Shown here: positions 18,835 to 29,569 of the stretch, piece by piece | How the letters are laid out: each line of letters starts with the position of its first letter | How positions within the stretch are numbered: the first letter of the stretch is position 1 | From: Chitinophaga pinensis | Lineage (GTDB): Bacteria > Pseudomonadota > Gammaproteobacteria > Burkholderiales > Burkholderiaceae_C | Assembly: GCA_943326015.2 (NCBI GenBank) | Contig: CALPRQ020000001.1 | Location: 62,001 to 126,000 of the forward strand | DNA: 64,000 bases | Direction: 5' to 3' | The notes under the pieces: generated by a model | Database searches by the model: none | Seen by the model: the letters and a program-made list of their open reading frames with translations, nothing else | What the model was told of the DNA's origin: nothing | Program-made: the position numbers and the translations under genes

Positions 18835-20154
18835 TCAGACACCTGGCGCGGCCTTGAAGTTGGCTTTCTTCAACAAGGATTCGTACTGCTGGGACATCAG
18901 GTAGTTCTGTACCTGGGCCATGAAGTCCATGGTCACCACCACGATGATCAGCAACGAAGTACCACCAAAGTAGAACGGGACGTTGTACTTCAGGATCAGG
19001 AACTCCGGCAGCAGACAGACCAGCGTGATGTAGATCGCACCAGCCAGCGTCAAGCGCACCAGAACCTTGTCGATATGCCTTGCAGTCTGGTCACCCGGAC
19101 GGATGCCCGGAATGAACGCACCGCTCTTCTTCAGGTTGTCTGCGGTCTCCCGGCTGTTGAATACCAGCGCGGTGTAGAAGAAGCAGAAGAACACGATCGC
19201 CGCAGCGTAGAGCGCCACATAGATCGGCTGTCCCGGCGACAGTGCCGAAGCCATGTCGCGCAACCAGCGCGTACCGTCACCGGTACTGACCCAGCTCACC
19301 ACCGTGGTGGGCAGCAGGATGATGGACGAAGCGAAGATCGGGGGAATCACGCCAGCCATGTTCAGCTTGAGCGGCAGGTGCGACGATTGACCGCCATACA
19401 CCTTGTTGCCCACCTGACGGCGTGCGTAGTTCACCAGGATCTTGCGCTGTCCGCGCTCGACGAAGACCACGAAATAGGTGACGAGGACCACCAGGGCGAC
19501 GATGAAGATCGCCGCCAGGGGAGCCATCGCACCGGTGCGGACCAGTTCGAACAGGCCGCCGATAGCATTGGGCAAGCCCGCTGCGATACCGGCAAAGATG
19601 AGGATCGAGATACCGTTGCCCAGGCCACGCTCGGTGATCTGTTCACCCAGCCACATCAGGAACATCGTTCCAGCCACCAGGGTCACGACCGTGGTCAGGC
19701 GGAAGCCGAAACCAGGGTCGATCACCAGGCCTTGTGTGCCTTCCAGCGCCAGGGCGATGCCGAGCGACTGGAAGATGGCAAGACCGACGGTGCCGATGCG
19801 GGTGTACTGCGTGATTTTTCGCTTGCCAGCTTCGCCTTCCTTCTTCATCTGCTCAAAAGCGGGCAGGACATAGCCCATGAGCTGCATGACGATGGAAGCC
19901 GAGATGTAGGGCATGATCCCCAACGCGAACACAGTGAAGCGCGAGAGCGCCCCGCCCGAGAACATGTTGAACAGGTTCAGGATGCCGCCCTGCTGGCCCT
20001 TGAAGAGCTGGGCCAGCTGGTCGGGGTTGATGCCCGGCACCGGGATATGAGCCCCGATGCGGTACACGACCAATGCCAGCAGCAGGAAAACCAGCCGGCG
20101 ACGGAGGTCGCCGAACTTGCCTGTCTTCGCGAGGGTTGCAGCGTTAGTGGCCAC
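18835..20154 (-). CDS. secY: Preprotein translocase subunit SecY
   Basis: A 439-residue channel subunit of the SecYEG translocon with ten transmembrane helices. It begins [33 protein letters not shown] and contains [18 protein letters not shown] and the cytoplasmic loop [27 protein letters not shown]. The C-terminal [28 protein letters not shown] is typical. Position between rplO and infA is standard for beta- and gammaproteobacteria. Confidence 0.98.
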   Translation of the reverse strand: MATNAATLAKTGKFGDLRRRLVFLLLALVVYRIGAHIPVPGINPDQLAQLFKGQQGGILNLFNMFSGGALSRFTVFALGIMPYISASIVMQLMGYVLPAFEQMKKEGEAGKRKITQYTRIGTVGLAIFQSLGIALALEGTQGLVIDPGFGFRLTTVVTLVAGTMFLMWLGEQITERGLGNGISILIFAGIAAGLPNAIGGLFELVRTGAMAPLAAIFIVALVVLVTYFVVFVERGQRKILVNYARRQVGNKVYGGQSSHLPLKLNMAGVIPPIFASSIILLPTTVVSWVSTGDGTRWLRDMASALSPGQPIYVALYAAAIVFFCFFYTALVFNSRETADNLKKSGAFIPGIRPGDQTARHIDKVLVRLTLAGAIYITLVCLLPEFLILKYNVPFYFGGTSLLIIVVVTMDFMAQVQNYLMSQQYESLLKKANFKAAPGV

Positions 20155-20177
20155 GAGCAGTTCCGGTTAAAGCCCGA

Positions 20178-20609
20178 TCAGGCCAGCGAGCCGCCAGCGG
20201 CTTCGATGGCGGCCTTGGCGCCAGCAGTCGCGCCGACGTTAGTCAGCTTGACAGCCAGAGTCAGTTCGCCGGTCTTGACGACCTTGACCTTCTTGGCCAG
20301 TTCCGACACGAGGCCGGCGGCTTTGAGAGCCAGCAGATCGACTTCTGCAGCGCCCAGCGCTTGCAGGTCGGACAGGGTCACTTCGGCGTTGAACTTCAGA
20401 GTCTGGGACTTGAAGCCACGCTTGGGCAGACGGCGTTGCAAAGGCATTTGACCGCCTTCGAAACCGACCTTGTGGTAGCCGCCCGAACGCGACTTTTGGC
20501 CTTTGTGGCCACGGCCAGCGGTCTTGCCGAGACCGGAGCCAATGCCACGGCCCACGCGACGCTTGGCGTGCTTGGCACCGGAAGCGGGCTTGAGAGTGTT
20601 GAGTTCCAT
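20178..20609 (-). CDS. rplO: 50S ribosomal protein L15
   Basis: 143 residues with the N-terminal [44 protein letters not shown] extension that threads through 23S rRNA, and [18 protein letters not shown]. It lies between rpmD and secY. Confidence 0.98.
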   Translation of the reverse strand: MELNTLKPASGAKHAKRRVGRGIGSGLGKTAGRGHKGQKSRSGGYHKVGFEGGQMPLQRRLPKRGFKSQTLKFNAEVTLSDLQALGAAEVDLLALKAAGLVSELAKKVKVVKTGELTLAVKLTNVGATAGAKAAIEAAGGSLA

Positions 20610-20622
20610 GTCTTGACTCCGA

Positions 20623-20805
20623 TCAGATCACTTTGATCAGATAGCTGATCTTGTTGATCATGCCGCGCACTGCGGGGGTATCCTGCAGTTCGCTGACGCT
20701 GTTGAGTTTGCGCAGGCCCAGGCCGCGCACGGTGGCGCGATGGTCCTCTTTGCAGCCGATGGGGCTGCGAACCAGTTGAACCTTGATGGTGTTATTGGCA
20801 GTCAT
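20623..20805 (-). CDS. rpmD: 50S ribosomal protein L30
   Basis: 60 residues ([31 protein letters not shown]). The ATG at 20805 has GGGAGAG upstream; an earlier ATG at 20817 overlaps the rpsE stop and would add four residues. It sits between rpsE and rplO. Confidence 0.97.
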   Translation of the reverse strand: MTANNTIKVQLVRSPIGCKEDHRATVRGLGLRKLNSVSELQDTPAVRGMINKISYLIKVI

Positions 20806-20816
20806 GTTCTCTCCCA

Positions 20817-21332
20817 TCAGCCCACGATCTCTTCGACCGACTTGCCGCGCTTGGCAGCGATGTCAGCCGGAGTGGTCGAATTCTTCAGGGCGTCCAGAGT
20901 GGCGCGAACCAGGTTGTAGGGGTTGCTCGAGCCATGGCTCTTGGCCACGACGTCGGTGATGCCCAGGACCTCGAAGACGGCGCGCATCGGGCCGCCGGCG
21001 ATGATGCCGGTACCCTTGGCAGCCGGCAGCATCATGACGCGGGCGGCGCCGTGGTGACCGTGCACCGCGTGGTGCAGGGTACCGTTGCGCAGCGAAACCT
21101 TGATCATGTTGCGGCGGGCTTCGTCCATGCCCTTGGTCACGGCGGCCGGCACTTCGCGGGACTTGCCCTTGCCCATACCGACGCGGCCATCACCGTCACC
21201 GACCACGGTCAGTGCAGCGAAAGCCATGATGCGACCACCCTTGACCACTTTGGTCACGCGGTTGACCGCGATCATCTTTTCGCGCAAGCCGTCGTCAGCT
21301 TCGCTCTTCACGTTAGCTTGAAATTTAGCCAT
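20817..21332 (-). CDS. rpsE: 30S ribosomal protein S5
   Basis: 171 residues with the S5 double-stranded-RNA-binding N-domain ([40 protein letters not shown]) and the C-terminal domain with [22 protein letters not shown]. It supports decoding accuracy near the mRNA entry. Confidence 0.98.
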   Translation of the reverse strand: MAKFQANVKSEADDGLREKMIAVNRVTKVVKGGRIMAFAALTVVGDGDGRVGMGKGKSREVPAAVTKGMDEARRNMIKVSLRNGTLHHAVHGHHGAARVMMLPAAKGTGIIAGGPMRAVFEVLGITDVVAKSHGSSNPYNLVRATLDALKNSTTPADIAAKRGKSVEEIVG

Positions 21333-21346
21333 TTGCGTATCCCCAA

Positions 21347-21712
21347 TCAGAATTGCAGGCCGGCTTCACGCGCGGCGTCTGCCAGGGCTTTGACACGGCC
21401 GTGGTAGGCGAAGCCCGAACGGTCGAAGGCCACTTTTTCGATGCCGGCGGCTTTCGCCTTTTCGGCAATGCGCTTGCCGATCAGTTCGGCCGCGGCCTTG
21501 TTGCCACCCTTGCCTGCAGCGCCCAGCTGGGCACGCACTTCTGCTTCGACGGTGGAGGCCGAAGCCAGCACCTTGGAGCCGTCGTCGGAGATGACGTTGG
21601 CGTAGATGTGCAGATTGGTGCGGTTCACGGTCAGACGAACGGCGCCTTGCTGTGCAATGCGGATGCGGGTCTGACGGGCACGGCGCAAACGCTGTTCTTT
21701 TTTCGTCAACAT
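21347..21712 (-). CDS. rplR: 50S ribosomal protein L18
   Basis: A 121-residue 5S rRNA-binding protein. [16 protein letters not shown] is the basic N-terminus, [25 protein letters not shown] the core, and [28 protein letters not shown] the standard C-terminus. Confidence 0.98.
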   Translation of the reverse strand: MLTKKEQRLRRARQTRIRIAQQGAVRLTVNRTNLHIYANVISDDGSKVLASASTVEAEVRAQLGAAGKGGNKAAAELIGKRIAEKAKAAGIEKVAFDRSGFAYHGRVKALADAAREAGLQF

Positions 21713-21723
21713 GTTCGCAGTCC

Positions 21724-22257
21724 TTATTTCTTCTTGGTCTCTTTGATCACGACCTTTTCATCCGCATAACGGATGCCCTTGCCCTTGTAAGGCTCGGGAG
21801 GACGCACGGCACGGACTTCAGAAGCGATCTGGCCAACGCGCTGACGATCAGCGCCCTTGATCACGACTTCGGTCGGGGTCGGGGTGGCGACCGTGATGCC
21901 AGCGGGCATCTCGATGTTCACCGGGTGCGAGAAACCGACGGCCAGGTTGAGCTTGTTGCCCGAAGCGGAGGCCTTGTAGCCCACGCCGATCAGGCTCAGC
22001 TTCTTCTCGAAGCCCTTGCTCACGCCATTGACCATGTTGTTCACGAGCTGACGGATGGTGCCGCTCATGGCATTGGCTTCGCGCGATTCGTCGACCGGGC
22101 TGAACGACAGCTTGCCGTCAACGCTCTCGACCTTGACCAGTGCGCTTTGCGACAGTTCCAGTGCGCCCAGGGCGCCCTTGACACTGATGGCATCCGCCTG
22201 GACGGACACTTCCACACCTTGCGGAATGGCTACGGCTTGTTTTGCTACACGAGACAT
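21724..22257 (-). CDS. rplF: 50S ribosomal protein L6
   Basis: 177 residues with two related alpha/beta domains. It starts [17 protein letters not shown], and the C-terminal domain contains [33 protein letters not shown], the L6 signature. It lies between rpsH and rplR. Confidence 0.98.
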   Translation of the reverse strand: MSRVAKQAVAIPQGVEVSVQADAISVKGALGALELSQSALVKVESVDGKLSFSPVDESREANAMSGTIRQLVNNMVNGVSKGFEKKLSLIGVGYKASASGNKLNLAVGFSHPVNIEMPAGITVATPTPTEVVIKGADRQRVGQIASEVRAVRPPEPYKGKGIRYADEKVVIKETKKK

Positions 22258-22280
22258 TTCAGATACTCCTCAATGCAGCG

Positions 22281-22676
22281 TTAGGCGACGTAGCACAGCA
22301 CTTCACCGCCGACACCGGCAGCGCGCGCTTTGCGATCGGTCATCACGCCCTGGGGGGTGGTGACGATGGCGACGCCCAGACCGTTCTGGACGGTGGGGAT
22401 GTCTTTGGTGCCCTTGTAGACACGCAGGCCGGGACGGCTCACGCGCTCGATGCGCTCGATGACCGGACGGCCAGCGTAGTACTTGAGGGCGATTTCGAGC
22501 TGGCTCTTGCCGGCTTCGGTCTTGACTTGGAAACCGTCGATGTAACCTTCGTCCTTCAGCACCTGGGCGATGGCAGTCTTCACTTTGGAAGACGGCATGG
22601 CCACGACGGTCTTGGCGACCATCTGTGCGTTGCGGATGCGGGTCAGCATATCGGCGATAGGATCACTCATGCTCAT
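22281..22676 (-). CDS. rpsH: 30S ribosomal protein S8
   Basis: 131 residues, starting [18 protein letters not shown] and containing the rRNA-binding C-terminal segment [34 protein letters not shown]. In E. coli S8 represses the spc operon by binding mRNA near the L5 start; whether that site is kept here was not determined. An internal ATG two codons in is an alternative start. Confidence 0.98.
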   Translation of the reverse strand: MSMSDPIADMLTRIRNAQMVAKTVVAMPSSKVKTAIAQVLKDEGYIDGFQVKTEAGKSQLEIALKYYAGRPVIERIERVSRPGLRVYKGTKDIPTVQNGLGVAIVTTPQGVMTDRKARAAGVGGEVLCYVA

Positions 22677-22695
22677 TTGGGGTACTCCTTGCGCC

Positions 22696-23001
22696 TTACC
22701 AGCTGGCCTTGGTCACGCCGGGGATTTCGCCGGCAAAAGCCAGTTCACGAACCTTGGCACGGGCCAGACCGAACTGACGGAAGGTGCCACGGGGACGACC
22801 GGTGATTTCGCAACGGTTGTGCTGGCGGGTCGGGTTGGCGTTGCGGGGCAGTTTCTGCAGACCCAGGCGGGCTGCATCACGCTCTTCGTCGGAACGCTTG
22901 GCGTCACCGGCGATGGCTTTCAACTCGTTGTACTTGTTGGCAAACTTGGCGGCGAGTTTCTCGCGCTTCAGTTCACGCTGGAGCAAAGCTTGTTTAGCCA
23001 C
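22696..23001 (-). CDS. rpsN: 30S ribosomal protein S14
   Basis: 101 residues from a GTG at 23001 ([20 protein letters not shown]), with GAGGTG upstream. The C-terminal half has [40 protein letters not shown]. The zinc CxxC motifs are absent, so this is the zinc-independent long form. The open frame continues upstream 18 codons into the intergenic region without homology. Confidence 0.97.
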   Translation of the reverse strand: MAKQALLQRELKREKLAAKFANKYNELKAIAGDAKRSDEERDAARLGLQKLPRNANPTRQHNRCEITGRPRGTFRQFGLARAKVRELAFAGEIPGVTKASW

Positions 23002-23009
23002 AAACCACC

Positions 23010-23549
23010 TCAGTTCTTGAACGGGAAACGGAAACCGGCCAGCAGTGCCTTGCACTCGGCGTCGGTCTTGGCGGTCGTCGTGATGCTGATGTTCAGACCA
23101 CGCAGAGCATCCACCTTGTCGTACTCGATTTCGGGGAAGATGATCTGTTCTTTGACGCCAACGTTGTAGTTGCCACGGCCGTCGAAGGACTTGCCGGAGA
23201 TACCACGGAAGTCACGCACGCGCGGCAGGGCCACGGTGACGAAACGGTCCAGGAATTCGTACATCTGGGCGCCACGCAGGGTGACCATGCAGCCGATCGG
23301 CTGCTGTTCGCGGATCTTGAAACCAGCGATGGCCTTGCGGGCCTTGGTCACGACGGGCTTCTGGCCGGCGATCTTGGTCAGGTCGCTGACGGCGTGGTCC
23401 ATGACCTTCTTGTCGGCAACCGCTTCCGAGACACCCATGTTCAGGGTAATCTTGGTGATGCGCGGCACTTCCATGACGGACTTGAAGCCGAACTGCTCTT
23501 TCAGAGCCGGTGCGATCTTGTCGCGGTAGATTTCTTGAAAGCGTGCCAT
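23010..23549 (-). CDS. rplE: 50S ribosomal protein L5
   Basis: 179 residues from the ATG at 23549 ([21 protein letters not shown]), a 5S rRNA-binding protein. [20 protein letters not shown] and [30 protein letters not shown] are typical. An ATG at 23555 overlaps the rplX stop (ATGA) and would add Met-Thr; translational coupling makes it possible, but family N-termini favour 23549. Confidence 0.97.
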   Translation of the reverse strand: MARFQEIYRDKIAPALKEQFGFKSVMEVPRITKITLNMGVSEAVADKKVMDHAVSDLTKIAGQKPVVTKARKAIAGFKIREQQPIGCMVTLRGAQMYEFLDRFVTVALPRVRDFRGISGKSFDGRGNYNVGVKEQIIFPEIEYDKVDALRGLNISITTTAKTDAECKALLAGFRFPFKN

Positions 23550-23551
23550 GG

Positions 23552-23872
23552 TCATGCTGCCTTGATTTCTTCGCCGGAAGACTTGAAGACGCGGACTTTC
23601 TTGCCGTCTTCAGCCACCTTGATGCCGACGCGATCAGCCTTGCCGGTAGCGGCATTGAAGATAGCCACGTTGGACTGGTGGATGGACATGGTCTTGTCGA
23701 CGATGCCGCCAGCGATGCCCTTCATGGGGTTCGGCTTGGCATGCTTCTTGACCAGGTTCACGCCTTCAACAACCAGACGCTCTTCATCAGCGCGCTGCAC
23801 CACGGTGCCACGCTTACCCTTGTCGCGACCAGCGATGACGATGACTTCGTCGCCTTTACGGATCTTGTTCAT
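23552..23872 (-). CDS. rplX: 50S ribosomal protein L24
   Basis: 106 residues with the KOW motif in [25 protein letters not shown], followed by [27 protein letters not shown]. It is an assembly initiator of the large subunit. It lies 11 bases past the rplN stop. Confidence 0.98.
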   Translation of the reverse strand: MNKIRKGDEVIVIAGRDKGKRGTVVQRADEERLVVEGVNLVKKHAKPNPMKGIAGGIVDKTMSIHQSNVAIFNAATGKADRVGIKVAEDGKKVRVFKSSGEEIKAA

Positions 23873-23883
23873 GTGTCGATTCC

Positions 23884-24252
23884 TTACAGGACCTCGGGGG
23901 CCAGGGACACGATCTTCATGAACTTTTCGGTACGCAGTTCACGCGTCACGGGGCCGAAGATGCGGGTGCCGATAGGCTCCAGCTTGGCATTGAGCAGCAC
24001 GGCGGCATTGCCGTCGAACTTCACCTTGGCACCATCGCCGCGGCGGATGCCGGCAGCAGTACGGACGACCACAGCGTTGTAGACCTCGCCTTTTTTGACG
24101 CGGCCACGCGGTGCGGCTTCCTTGATGCTCACTTTGATGATGTCGCCCACGCTGGCATAACGGCGCTTGGAGCCGCCCAGCACTTTGATGCACATCACGG
24201 ACTTGGCGCCCGTGTTGTCAGCAACATCGAGTCGAGATTGCGTTTGGATCAT
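23884..24252 (-). CDS. rplN: 50S ribosomal protein L14
   Basis: 122 residues, starting [46 protein letters not shown], with the conserved [13 protein letters not shown]. The ORF runs 31 codons further back into the leader without homology. It is the first gene of the cluster here: rpsQ and the S10-operon genes that often precede it are absent, and proC lies divergently upstream. Confidence 0.98.
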   Translation of the reverse strand: MIQTQSRLDVADNTGAKSVMCIKVLGGSKRRYASVGDIIKVSIKEAAPRGRVKKGEVYNAVVVRTAAGIRRGDGAKVKFDGNAAVLLNAKLEPIGTRIFGPVTRELRTEKFMKIVSLAPEVL

Positions 24253-24403
24253 TTGATTTAAGTCCCAACTTGAATCCCAGCGGCCACCACGGCCACAGGC
24301 GATCAGTCTTGGGCCCGTCGTTGGCAGCCAGCACACGGTTTGCAACCGCGCTCCGGCCGACTTCGCTGGGCAGATACTTCACCCACTACGGGCGAAGAGA
24401 ACG

Positions 24404-24432
24404 ATTATCCATCAGTTTTGAAAATCGTGCAA
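24404..24432 (-). promoter_or_regulatory. Sigma-70 promoter for the rplN (spc) operon
   Basis: On the minus strand TTGCAC (24432-24427), a 17-base spacer and GATAAT (24409-24404) make a strong promoter. The spacer and upstream sequence are AT-rich compared with surroundings. Transcription from about 24397 leaves a leader of about 145 bases before rplN, room for regulatory structure. It supports independent transcription of the cluster from rplN. Confidence 0.75.
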
Positions 24433-24528
24433 GGGATTTTTGCGAATCGAATCCCGGCGGGCAGGTCTGGCAGCGGGGTACGCAAGGCCTCGCCCTGCCC
24501 CTGCGCGCCAGCGGTAAGATCAGCGCCC

Positions 24529-25365
24529 ATGAAGCAAGAGCAGACCTCCATCGCATCGACCCGCATCGCCTTCATCGGCGGCGGCAACATGGCCAGCGCC
24601 ATCATCGGCGGACTGATTCAGCAAGGCCTGGACGGCGACCGGATCACGGTCGTCGAGCCCTTGCCCGAGCAGCGCGCACGCCTGCAGGCACAGTTCGGCG
24701 TGCGCGCGCTCGCGGCCGCCGGTCCGGCCCTGCTGGGCTCAGACCTGGTGGTGTGGGCTGTCAAGCCGCAGGTCTTCAAGCAGGTGGCGCAGGACTGCGC
24801 GGCGCAGGTCGCGGATGCACTGCACCTGAGCGTGGCCGCCGGCATCCGCAGCGACAGCATGGCGGCCTGGCTGGGCAGCGAGCGCATCGTGCGCGCCATG
24901 CCCAACACGCCAGCGCTGGTCGGCCAGGGCATGACGGGGCTTTATGCCAGGACGGCGGTGGAGGCGGCTGACCGCGCATTGATCGATGCCGTGATCGGCA
25001 CCACGGGCCAGTTCCTGTGGGTCAAGCAGGAAGCCGACCTCGACGCGGTGACCGCCCTGTCAGGCTCCGGCCCGGCCTATGTGTTCTATTTCCTGGAGGC
25101 GATGCGGCAGGCTGGCACCGAGATGGGGCTGGACGCCGAGACCGCGACCCGGCTCGCGATCGGCACCTTCGCCGGGGCCGCCAGACTGGCGCAGGACGCG
25201 AGCGAACCGCCCGAGGTGCTGCGCGAGCGCGTGACCTCCAAGGGCGGCACGACCTATGCCGCGCTGTGCTCGCTGGAGGCCAGCGGCGTCAAGGCCAGCT
25301 TCGTGCAGGCGCTGCACGCGGCACGCCTGCGTGCGCAGCAGCTGGGCGACGAATTCGGCGCCTGA
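24529..25365 (+). CDS. proC: Pyrroline-5-carboxylate reductase
   Basis: The last step of proline synthesis, reducing 1-pyrroline-5-carboxylate with NAD(P)H. It has 278 residues. The Rossmann motif is IAFIGGGNMASAIIGGL near the N-terminus, VWAVKPQ and MPNTPALVGQG follow, and the C-terminal substrate-binding region has TALSGSGPAYVFYFLEAM and TSKGGTTYAAL. The frame is open upstream to 24340, but family starts support 24529. It is divergent from the ribosomal operon and convergent with ubiA. Confidence 0.96.
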   Translation: MKQEQTSIASTRIAFIGGGNMASAIIGGLIQQGLDGDRITVVEPLPEQRARLQAQFGVRALAAAGPALLGSDLVVWAVKPQVFKQVAQDCAAQVADALHLSVAAGIRSDSMAAWLGSERIVRAMPNTPALVGQGMTGLYARTAVEAADRALIDAVIGTTGQFLWVKQEADLDAVTALSGSGPAYVFYFLEAMRQAGTEMGLDAETATRLAIGTFAGAARLAQDASEPPEVLRERVTSKGGTTYAALCSLEASGVKASFVQALHAARLRAQQLGDEFGA

Positions 25366-25415
25366 GCAATCGCCTGGAAAGCCATCGAGGCGAACTGGCC
25401 GCAAGCCGATCCGCC

Positions 25416-26357
25416 TCAGCCCAGGGCCTTGAGTCCGTAATGGCCGGCCACGCCCAGGAACAGCGTCAAGCCCAGCCAGTGGTTGAGGCGAAAGGCCCTG
25501 AAGCAACCCTCGCGCGTGCGGTCACGGATCATGCCGTAGTGCCAGGCTACCTGCCCCAGCGCCGCCGCCAGCGCGAGACCGAACACCGGCCCGCCGACCG
25601 CCGGCCACAGCAGCCCGCCCCAAAGTGCGAGGTGGAGCAGGTAGAAGGCGGTCACGCCCACGACGTCCCAGCGCCCCAGCGTGATGGCCGAGGTCTTCAT
25701 GCCGATGCGCAGGTCGTCGTCGCGGTCGACCATCGCGTACTCGGTGTCATACGCCAGCACCCAGCACAGATTGCTGATGACCAGACCCCAGGCCTGCCAG
25801 GGCACTGACGCCAGCAGGCTGCCCCAGGACCAGGCGGCCACTCCCGACTCGACCTGCATGACGCCAAAGGCCATCGGGATGCCGAAGCTGAAGGCCACGC
25901 CCAGCACTGCCTGCGGCATCGAGACATGGCGCTTGGCGTAGGGGTAGGCCATGGCCACCGCCAATGCAGGCAAGGACAGCAGGATCGCCGCCGGCGTGGT
26001 CGTCAGCACCAGCAGGAAGGCGGCGAAGGCCAGTGCGGCACCGACGGCCAGTGCCTCCCGGACCGACATGCGCCCGCTCGTGATCGGGCGCTGCGCGGTG
26101 CGCTTGACATGGCGGTCGAAGTCGCGGTCGGCGACATCGTTGATGCAGCAGCCCGCGCTGCGCATCAGGATGGTGCCGAGCGTGAAGACCAGCAGCAGAT
26201 GCCAGCCGGGCCAGCCACTGGCGGCGATCCAGAGCGCCGACAGCGTGGGCCAGAGCAGCAGCAGCCAGCCGGCCGGCCGGTTCCAGCGGATCAGATCGAG
26301 GTAGAGCGCGAGCTTGGCGCGCCAGGCCGGCAGCGCGGCAGTGTTTGCGTGGTTCAT
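25416..26357 (-). CDS. ubiA: 4-hydroxybenzoate polyprenyltransferase
   Basis: An inner-membrane enzyme that attaches the polyprenyl tail to 4-hydroxybenzoate in ubiquinone synthesis. It has 313 residues and about eight to nine helices. The two Asp-rich Mg/prenyl-diphosphate motifs are [12 protein letters not shown] and [37 protein letters not shown] is the standard N-terminal region. Its ATG overlaps the oxyR stop (ATGA), so it is coupled to the peroxide regulator upstream. Confidence 0.96.
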   Translation of the reverse strand: MNHANTAALPAWRAKLALYLDLIRWNRPAGWLLLLWPTLSALWIAASGWPGWHLLLVFTLGTILMRSAGCCINDVADRDFDRHVKRTAQRPITSGRMSVREALAVGAALAFAAFLLVLTTTPAAILLSLPALAVAMAYPYAKRHVSMPQAVLGVAFSFGIPMAFGVMQVESGVAAWSWGSLLASVPWQAWGLVISNLCWVLAYDTEYAMVDRDDDLRIGMKTSAITLGRWDVVGVTAFYLLHLALWGGLLWPAVGGPVFGLALAAALGQVAWHYGMIRDRTREGCFRAFRLNHWLGLTLFLGVAGHYGLKALG

Positions 26358-27325
26358 GCGGACAGTCGTTTGACGCCGGGCAGTTCGCAGGCGTAGATGG
26401 CATTGCGCAGCGCGGCGATGGCCTCGTAGCGGGTGAAGCTGCGCCGCCAGGCCAGCACGACGCGGCGCGTCGGCGGCTCGCCCGCGAAGGGCAGGTAGCG
26501 CAGGTAGGAGGCGTCACCCGGACCCGATCCGGGCGGCAGGGTCCTGGCCTCGGGGCCGAGCGCCGAACTCGGCACGCTCAGGCGCGGCACCAGCGTGACG
26601 CCCATGCCGGCGGCAACCATGTGGCGGATGGTTTCGAGCGAGCTGCCCTCGAAACTCTTCCTGATGCCTTCGGCGTCGTTGGAAAAGCGCGCGAACTCGG
26701 GGCAGACCTCCAGCACATGATCGCGGAAGCAGTGGCCGGCGCCCAGCAGCAGCATGGTCTCCTGCTTGAGCTGCTCGGCCGTGACCTCGTCCTGCTGCGC
26801 CAGCGGATGGTTGACCGGCACGACGGCAACGAAGGGCTCATCGTAGAGCGGCGCGATCGCGAGGTTGGTATCGGGAAACGGCTCGGCCAGGATGGCGCAG
26901 TCGATCTCGCCCAGACGCAACTGCTCAAGCAGCTTGGCGGTCAGGTTCTCCTGCAGCATCAGCGGCATCTGCGGCGTGCGCTGGATCACCTGGCGCACCA
27001 GGTCGGGCAGCAGGTAGGGGCCGATGGTGAAGATCACGCCCAGGCGCAACGGTCCGGCGAGCGGGTCCTTGCCGCGCTTGGCGATCTCCTTGATCGAGGC
27101 GGCCTGCTCGAGCACGACCTGGGCCTGGCGCACGATCTCCTCGCCCAGCGGCGTGACGGCGACCTCGCTGGCGTTGCGCTCGAACAGCTTGAGTTCGAGT
27201 TCTTCCTCCAGCTTCTTGATCGCGACCGACAAGGTCGGCTGCGAGACATAGCAGGCCTCGGCCGCCTTGCCGAAATGGCGTTCGCGCGCGACGGCGACGA
27301 TGTATTTGAGTTCGGTCAGCGTCAT
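26354..27325 (-). CDS. oxyR: Peroxide-sensing LysR-type regulator OxyR
   Basis: A 323-residue transcription factor. The winged helix-turn-helix is at 1-60 ([40 protein letters not shown]). The redox cysteines are Cys199 and Cys208 in [12 protein letters not shown], at the same numbers as the E. coli disulfide pair. The sensor fold includes [14 protein letters not shown]. The start at 27325 removes an 18-codon non-homologous extension that overlaps recG. It starts 7 bases past the recG stop and overlaps ubiA, giving the unit recG-oxyR-ubiA. A dps gene, a classic OxyR target, lies about 10 kb away. Confidence 0.95.
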   Translation of the reverse strand: MTLTELKYIVAVARERHFGKAAEACYVSQPTLSVAIKKLEEELELKLFERNASEVAVTPLGEEIVRQAQVVLEQAASIKEIAKRGKDPLAGPLRLGVIFTIGPYLLPDLVRQVIQRTPQMPLMLQENLTAKLLEQLRLGEIDCAILAEPFPDTNLAIAPLYDEPFVAVVPVNHPLAQQDEVTAEQLKQETMLLLGAGHCFRDHVLEVCPEFARFSNDAEGIRKSFEGSSLETIRHMVAAGMGVTLVPRLSVPSSALGPEARTLPPGSGPGDASYLRYLPFAGEPPTRRVVLAWRRSFTRYEAIAALRNAIYACELPGVKRLSA

Positions 27326-27332
27326 GTGGGGT

Positions 27333-29483
27333 TCAGGCCTTGAGGTAATCGGATTTTCCGCCGAGCCAGCGATCCACATGCTGCTGCGCCTGGCGCGGCC
27401 AGCGCGCCAGCAGGACAGGCGCCCAGGCGCGCGCCCATTCGAGCAGGTGGGTGTCGGTGGTGAGGTCGGCGAAGCGCAGCATGGCGGCGCCGGACTGGCG
27501 CGCGCCCAGGAACTCGCCAGGGCCGCGGATCTCGAGGTCGCGCCGGGCGATCTCGAAGCCGTCCTGGGTCTCGGCCATGGCGCGCAGGCGGTCGCGCGCG
27601 GTCTCGCTCAGGCGGCCGGCCTCATTGGTGGAATACAGCAGCAGACAGGCCGAGGCCGCCGCACCGCGACCGACCCGGCCGCGCAGCTGGTGCAGCTGGC
27701 TCAGGCCGAAGCGCTCGGCATGCTCGATCACCATCAGCGAGGCGTTGGGCACGTCGACGCCGACCTCGATCACGGTGGTGCTGACCAGCACGCCCATGGC
27801 GCCGGCGCTGAACAGCGCCATCACGGCCTTCTTCTCGGCCGGCGGCATGCGCGAGTGCAGCAGGCCGACCAGCACCGGCGTACCGTCGGCATTCCTGAGC
27901 CCGTCCATCGCGGCGCTGAGTTCAAGGTGGGCCTCGGTCGCGTTGCGCAGGTCGAGCGCCTCGCTCTCCTCGATCAGCGGGCAGACCCAGTAGACCTGGC
28001 GCCCCTGCGCGACCTGGGCCCGGATGCGGCCGATGACCTCGTCGCGCCGGCTGTCGGAGACGGTCTTGGTCACGATCGGGCTGCGCCCGGGCGGCAGCTC
28101 GTCGATGGTCGACACGTCGAGGTCGGCGTAATAGCTCATCGCGAGCGTGCGCGGGATCGGCGTCGCGCTCATCATCAGCAGATGCGGCTCGAACCCCACA
28201 TCCTGCATCTTCTCGCGCAAGGCCAGGCGCTGCGCGACGCCGAAGCGGTGCTGCTCGTCGATCACGGCCAGCGCCAGGTTCTGGAACTGGACCTGCTGCT
28301 GGATCACGGCGTGGGTGCCGACCACCAGCGCCGCCTCGCCCGAGGCGATGCGCGCCAGCATGGCGGCGCGCTCCTTCTTCTTCTGGCTGCCGGTCAGCCA
28401 GGCCACGGACTTGCCCAGCGGCGCCAGCAGGGACTCGAGCCAGCCGACCAGCTTGCTGAAATGCTGCTCGGCCAGGATCTCGGTCGGTGCCATCAGCGCG
28501 CACTGCCAGCCAGCGTCGATCGCGACCGTGGCGGCCAGCGCCGCGACCACGGTCTTGCCGCTGCCGACATCGCCCTGCAACAGGCGGTGCATGGGCACCG
28601 GACGCGCGAGGTCGGCCGCGATCTCGCCGACGACGCGGGCCTGCGCTCCGGTCAGGCCAAAGGGCAAGGCGGCCAGCAGCTGCTGGTCCAGACCGCCCGT
28701 ACGGCAGCGCAGCGCTGGCGCGCGCAACAGGTCGCGCTCCTGCTTGGCGCGCTGTTGCGACAACTGCTGCGCCAGCAGCTCCTCGGCCTTCAGGCGCTGC
28801 CAGGCCGGATGACTGCGGTCTTCGAGTGCCGCCAGCGAGGTGTCGGGCCTGGGGTGGTGCAGGAAATGCAGCGCCTCGCGCAAGGTCCAGGGCGCTTCCA
28901 TCGCCCCGCCAGGTCCGCGTCGGCGCAGGCCGGGACAGTCGGCGACGGCCTCGGGTGGCACGGTGTCGTCGAGGTCGGCACGATCGAGGCCGCTGATCAC
29001 CGCGCGGCGCAGATAGGCCTGCGGCAGCCCGGCGCTGGTCGGGTAGACCGGGGTCAGCGCATCGGGCAGCTCGCCGCTGGCGGCGCGGAAGGTCGGGTGC
29101 ATCATGGTCCAGCCCAGGAAGCCGCCGCGCAGCTCGCCGCGGGCCCGGATCTGCTCGCCGACGGCCAGCGTCTTCTGGTGCGAGGGGTAGAAGCTGAAGA
29201 AGCGCAGCGTGCAACGGCCGCTGCCGTCATCGAGCACCACCAGCAACTGGCGCCGCGGACCGGGGCTGATCTCGCAGGAGGTCACGATACCCTCGATCTG
29301 GGCCTCATCGCCCTCGCGGGCATCGCGCAGGCGCACGATGCGGGTCTCGTCCTCGTAACGCAGCGGCAGGTGCAGCGCGAGGTCGATCGCGCGTACCAGC
29401 CCGAGCTTGCGCAGCGCTTTTTGCGGCGCGGACAAGGGCTTGCTGGCGGATGCCGGCGGCGAAGCGGACGGAACTGCTGACAT
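27333..29483 (-). CDS. recG: ATP-dependent DNA helicase RecG
   Basis: A 716-residue helicase that reverses stalled forks and migrates branched DNA. The N-terminal wedge/OB domain is at about 50-170 (VRLRDAREGDEAQIEGIV...CTLRFFSFY). The helicase core has Walker A LLQGDVGSGKTVVAALAA, MAPTEILAEQH, the Walker B box DEQHRFGV, and LMMSATPIPRTLA. Later motifs are VSTTVIEVGVDVPNA and HQLRGRVGRG. The C-terminal TRG-like segment contains GPGEFLGARQSG. No clear ribosome-binding site precedes the ATG at 29483. Confidence 0.96.
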   Translation of the reverse strand: MSAVPSASPPASASKPLSAPQKALRKLGLVRAIDLALHLPLRYEDETRIVRLRDAREGDEAQIEGIVTSCEISPGPRRQLLVVLDDGSGRCTLRFFSFYPSHQKTLAVGEQIRARGELRGGFLGWTMMHPTFRAASGELPDALTPVYPTSAGLPQAYLRRAVISGLDRADLDDTVPPEAVADCPGLRRRGPGGAMEAPWTLREALHFLHHPRPDTSLAALEDRSHPAWQRLKAEELLAQQLSQQRAKQERDLLRAPALRCRTGGLDQQLLAALPFGLTGAQARVVGEIAADLARPVPMHRLLQGDVGSGKTVVAALAATVAIDAGWQCALMAPTEILAEQHFSKLVGWLESLLAPLGKSVAWLTGSQKKKERAAMLARIASGEAALVVGTHAVIQQQVQFQNLALAVIDEQHRFGVAQRLALREKMQDVGFEPHLLMMSATPIPRTLAMSYYADLDVSTIDELPPGRSPIVTKTVSDSRRDEVIGRIRAQVAQGRQVYWVCPLIEESEALDLRNATEAHLELSAAMDGLRNADGTPVLVGLLHSRMPPAEKKAVMALFSAGAMGVLVSTTVIEVGVDVPNASLMVIEHAERFGLSQLHQLRGRVGRGAAASACLLLYSTNEAGRLSETARDRLRAMAETQDGFEIARRDLEIRGPGEFLGARQSGAAMLRFADLTTDTHLLEWARAWAPVLLARWPRQAQQHVDRWLGGKSDYLKA

Positions 29484-29569
29484 GGCGGCATTTTGCCGCA
29501 GCCGGACCGGCTTTGCGACTGAACGGAAAAGCAGACAATCACGACGTCCATTTCAAGGAAAAGCAGAGC

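Noticed and set aside
17950..20451. An 833-codon plus-strand frame opposite secY, rpsM and infA
   Set aside because: It is antisense to several essential genes and shows no recognisable protein features.
27267..29480. A 737-codon plus-strand frame opposite recG
   Set aside because: The minus-strand frame has a complete helicase motif set; the opposite frame is low-complexity.
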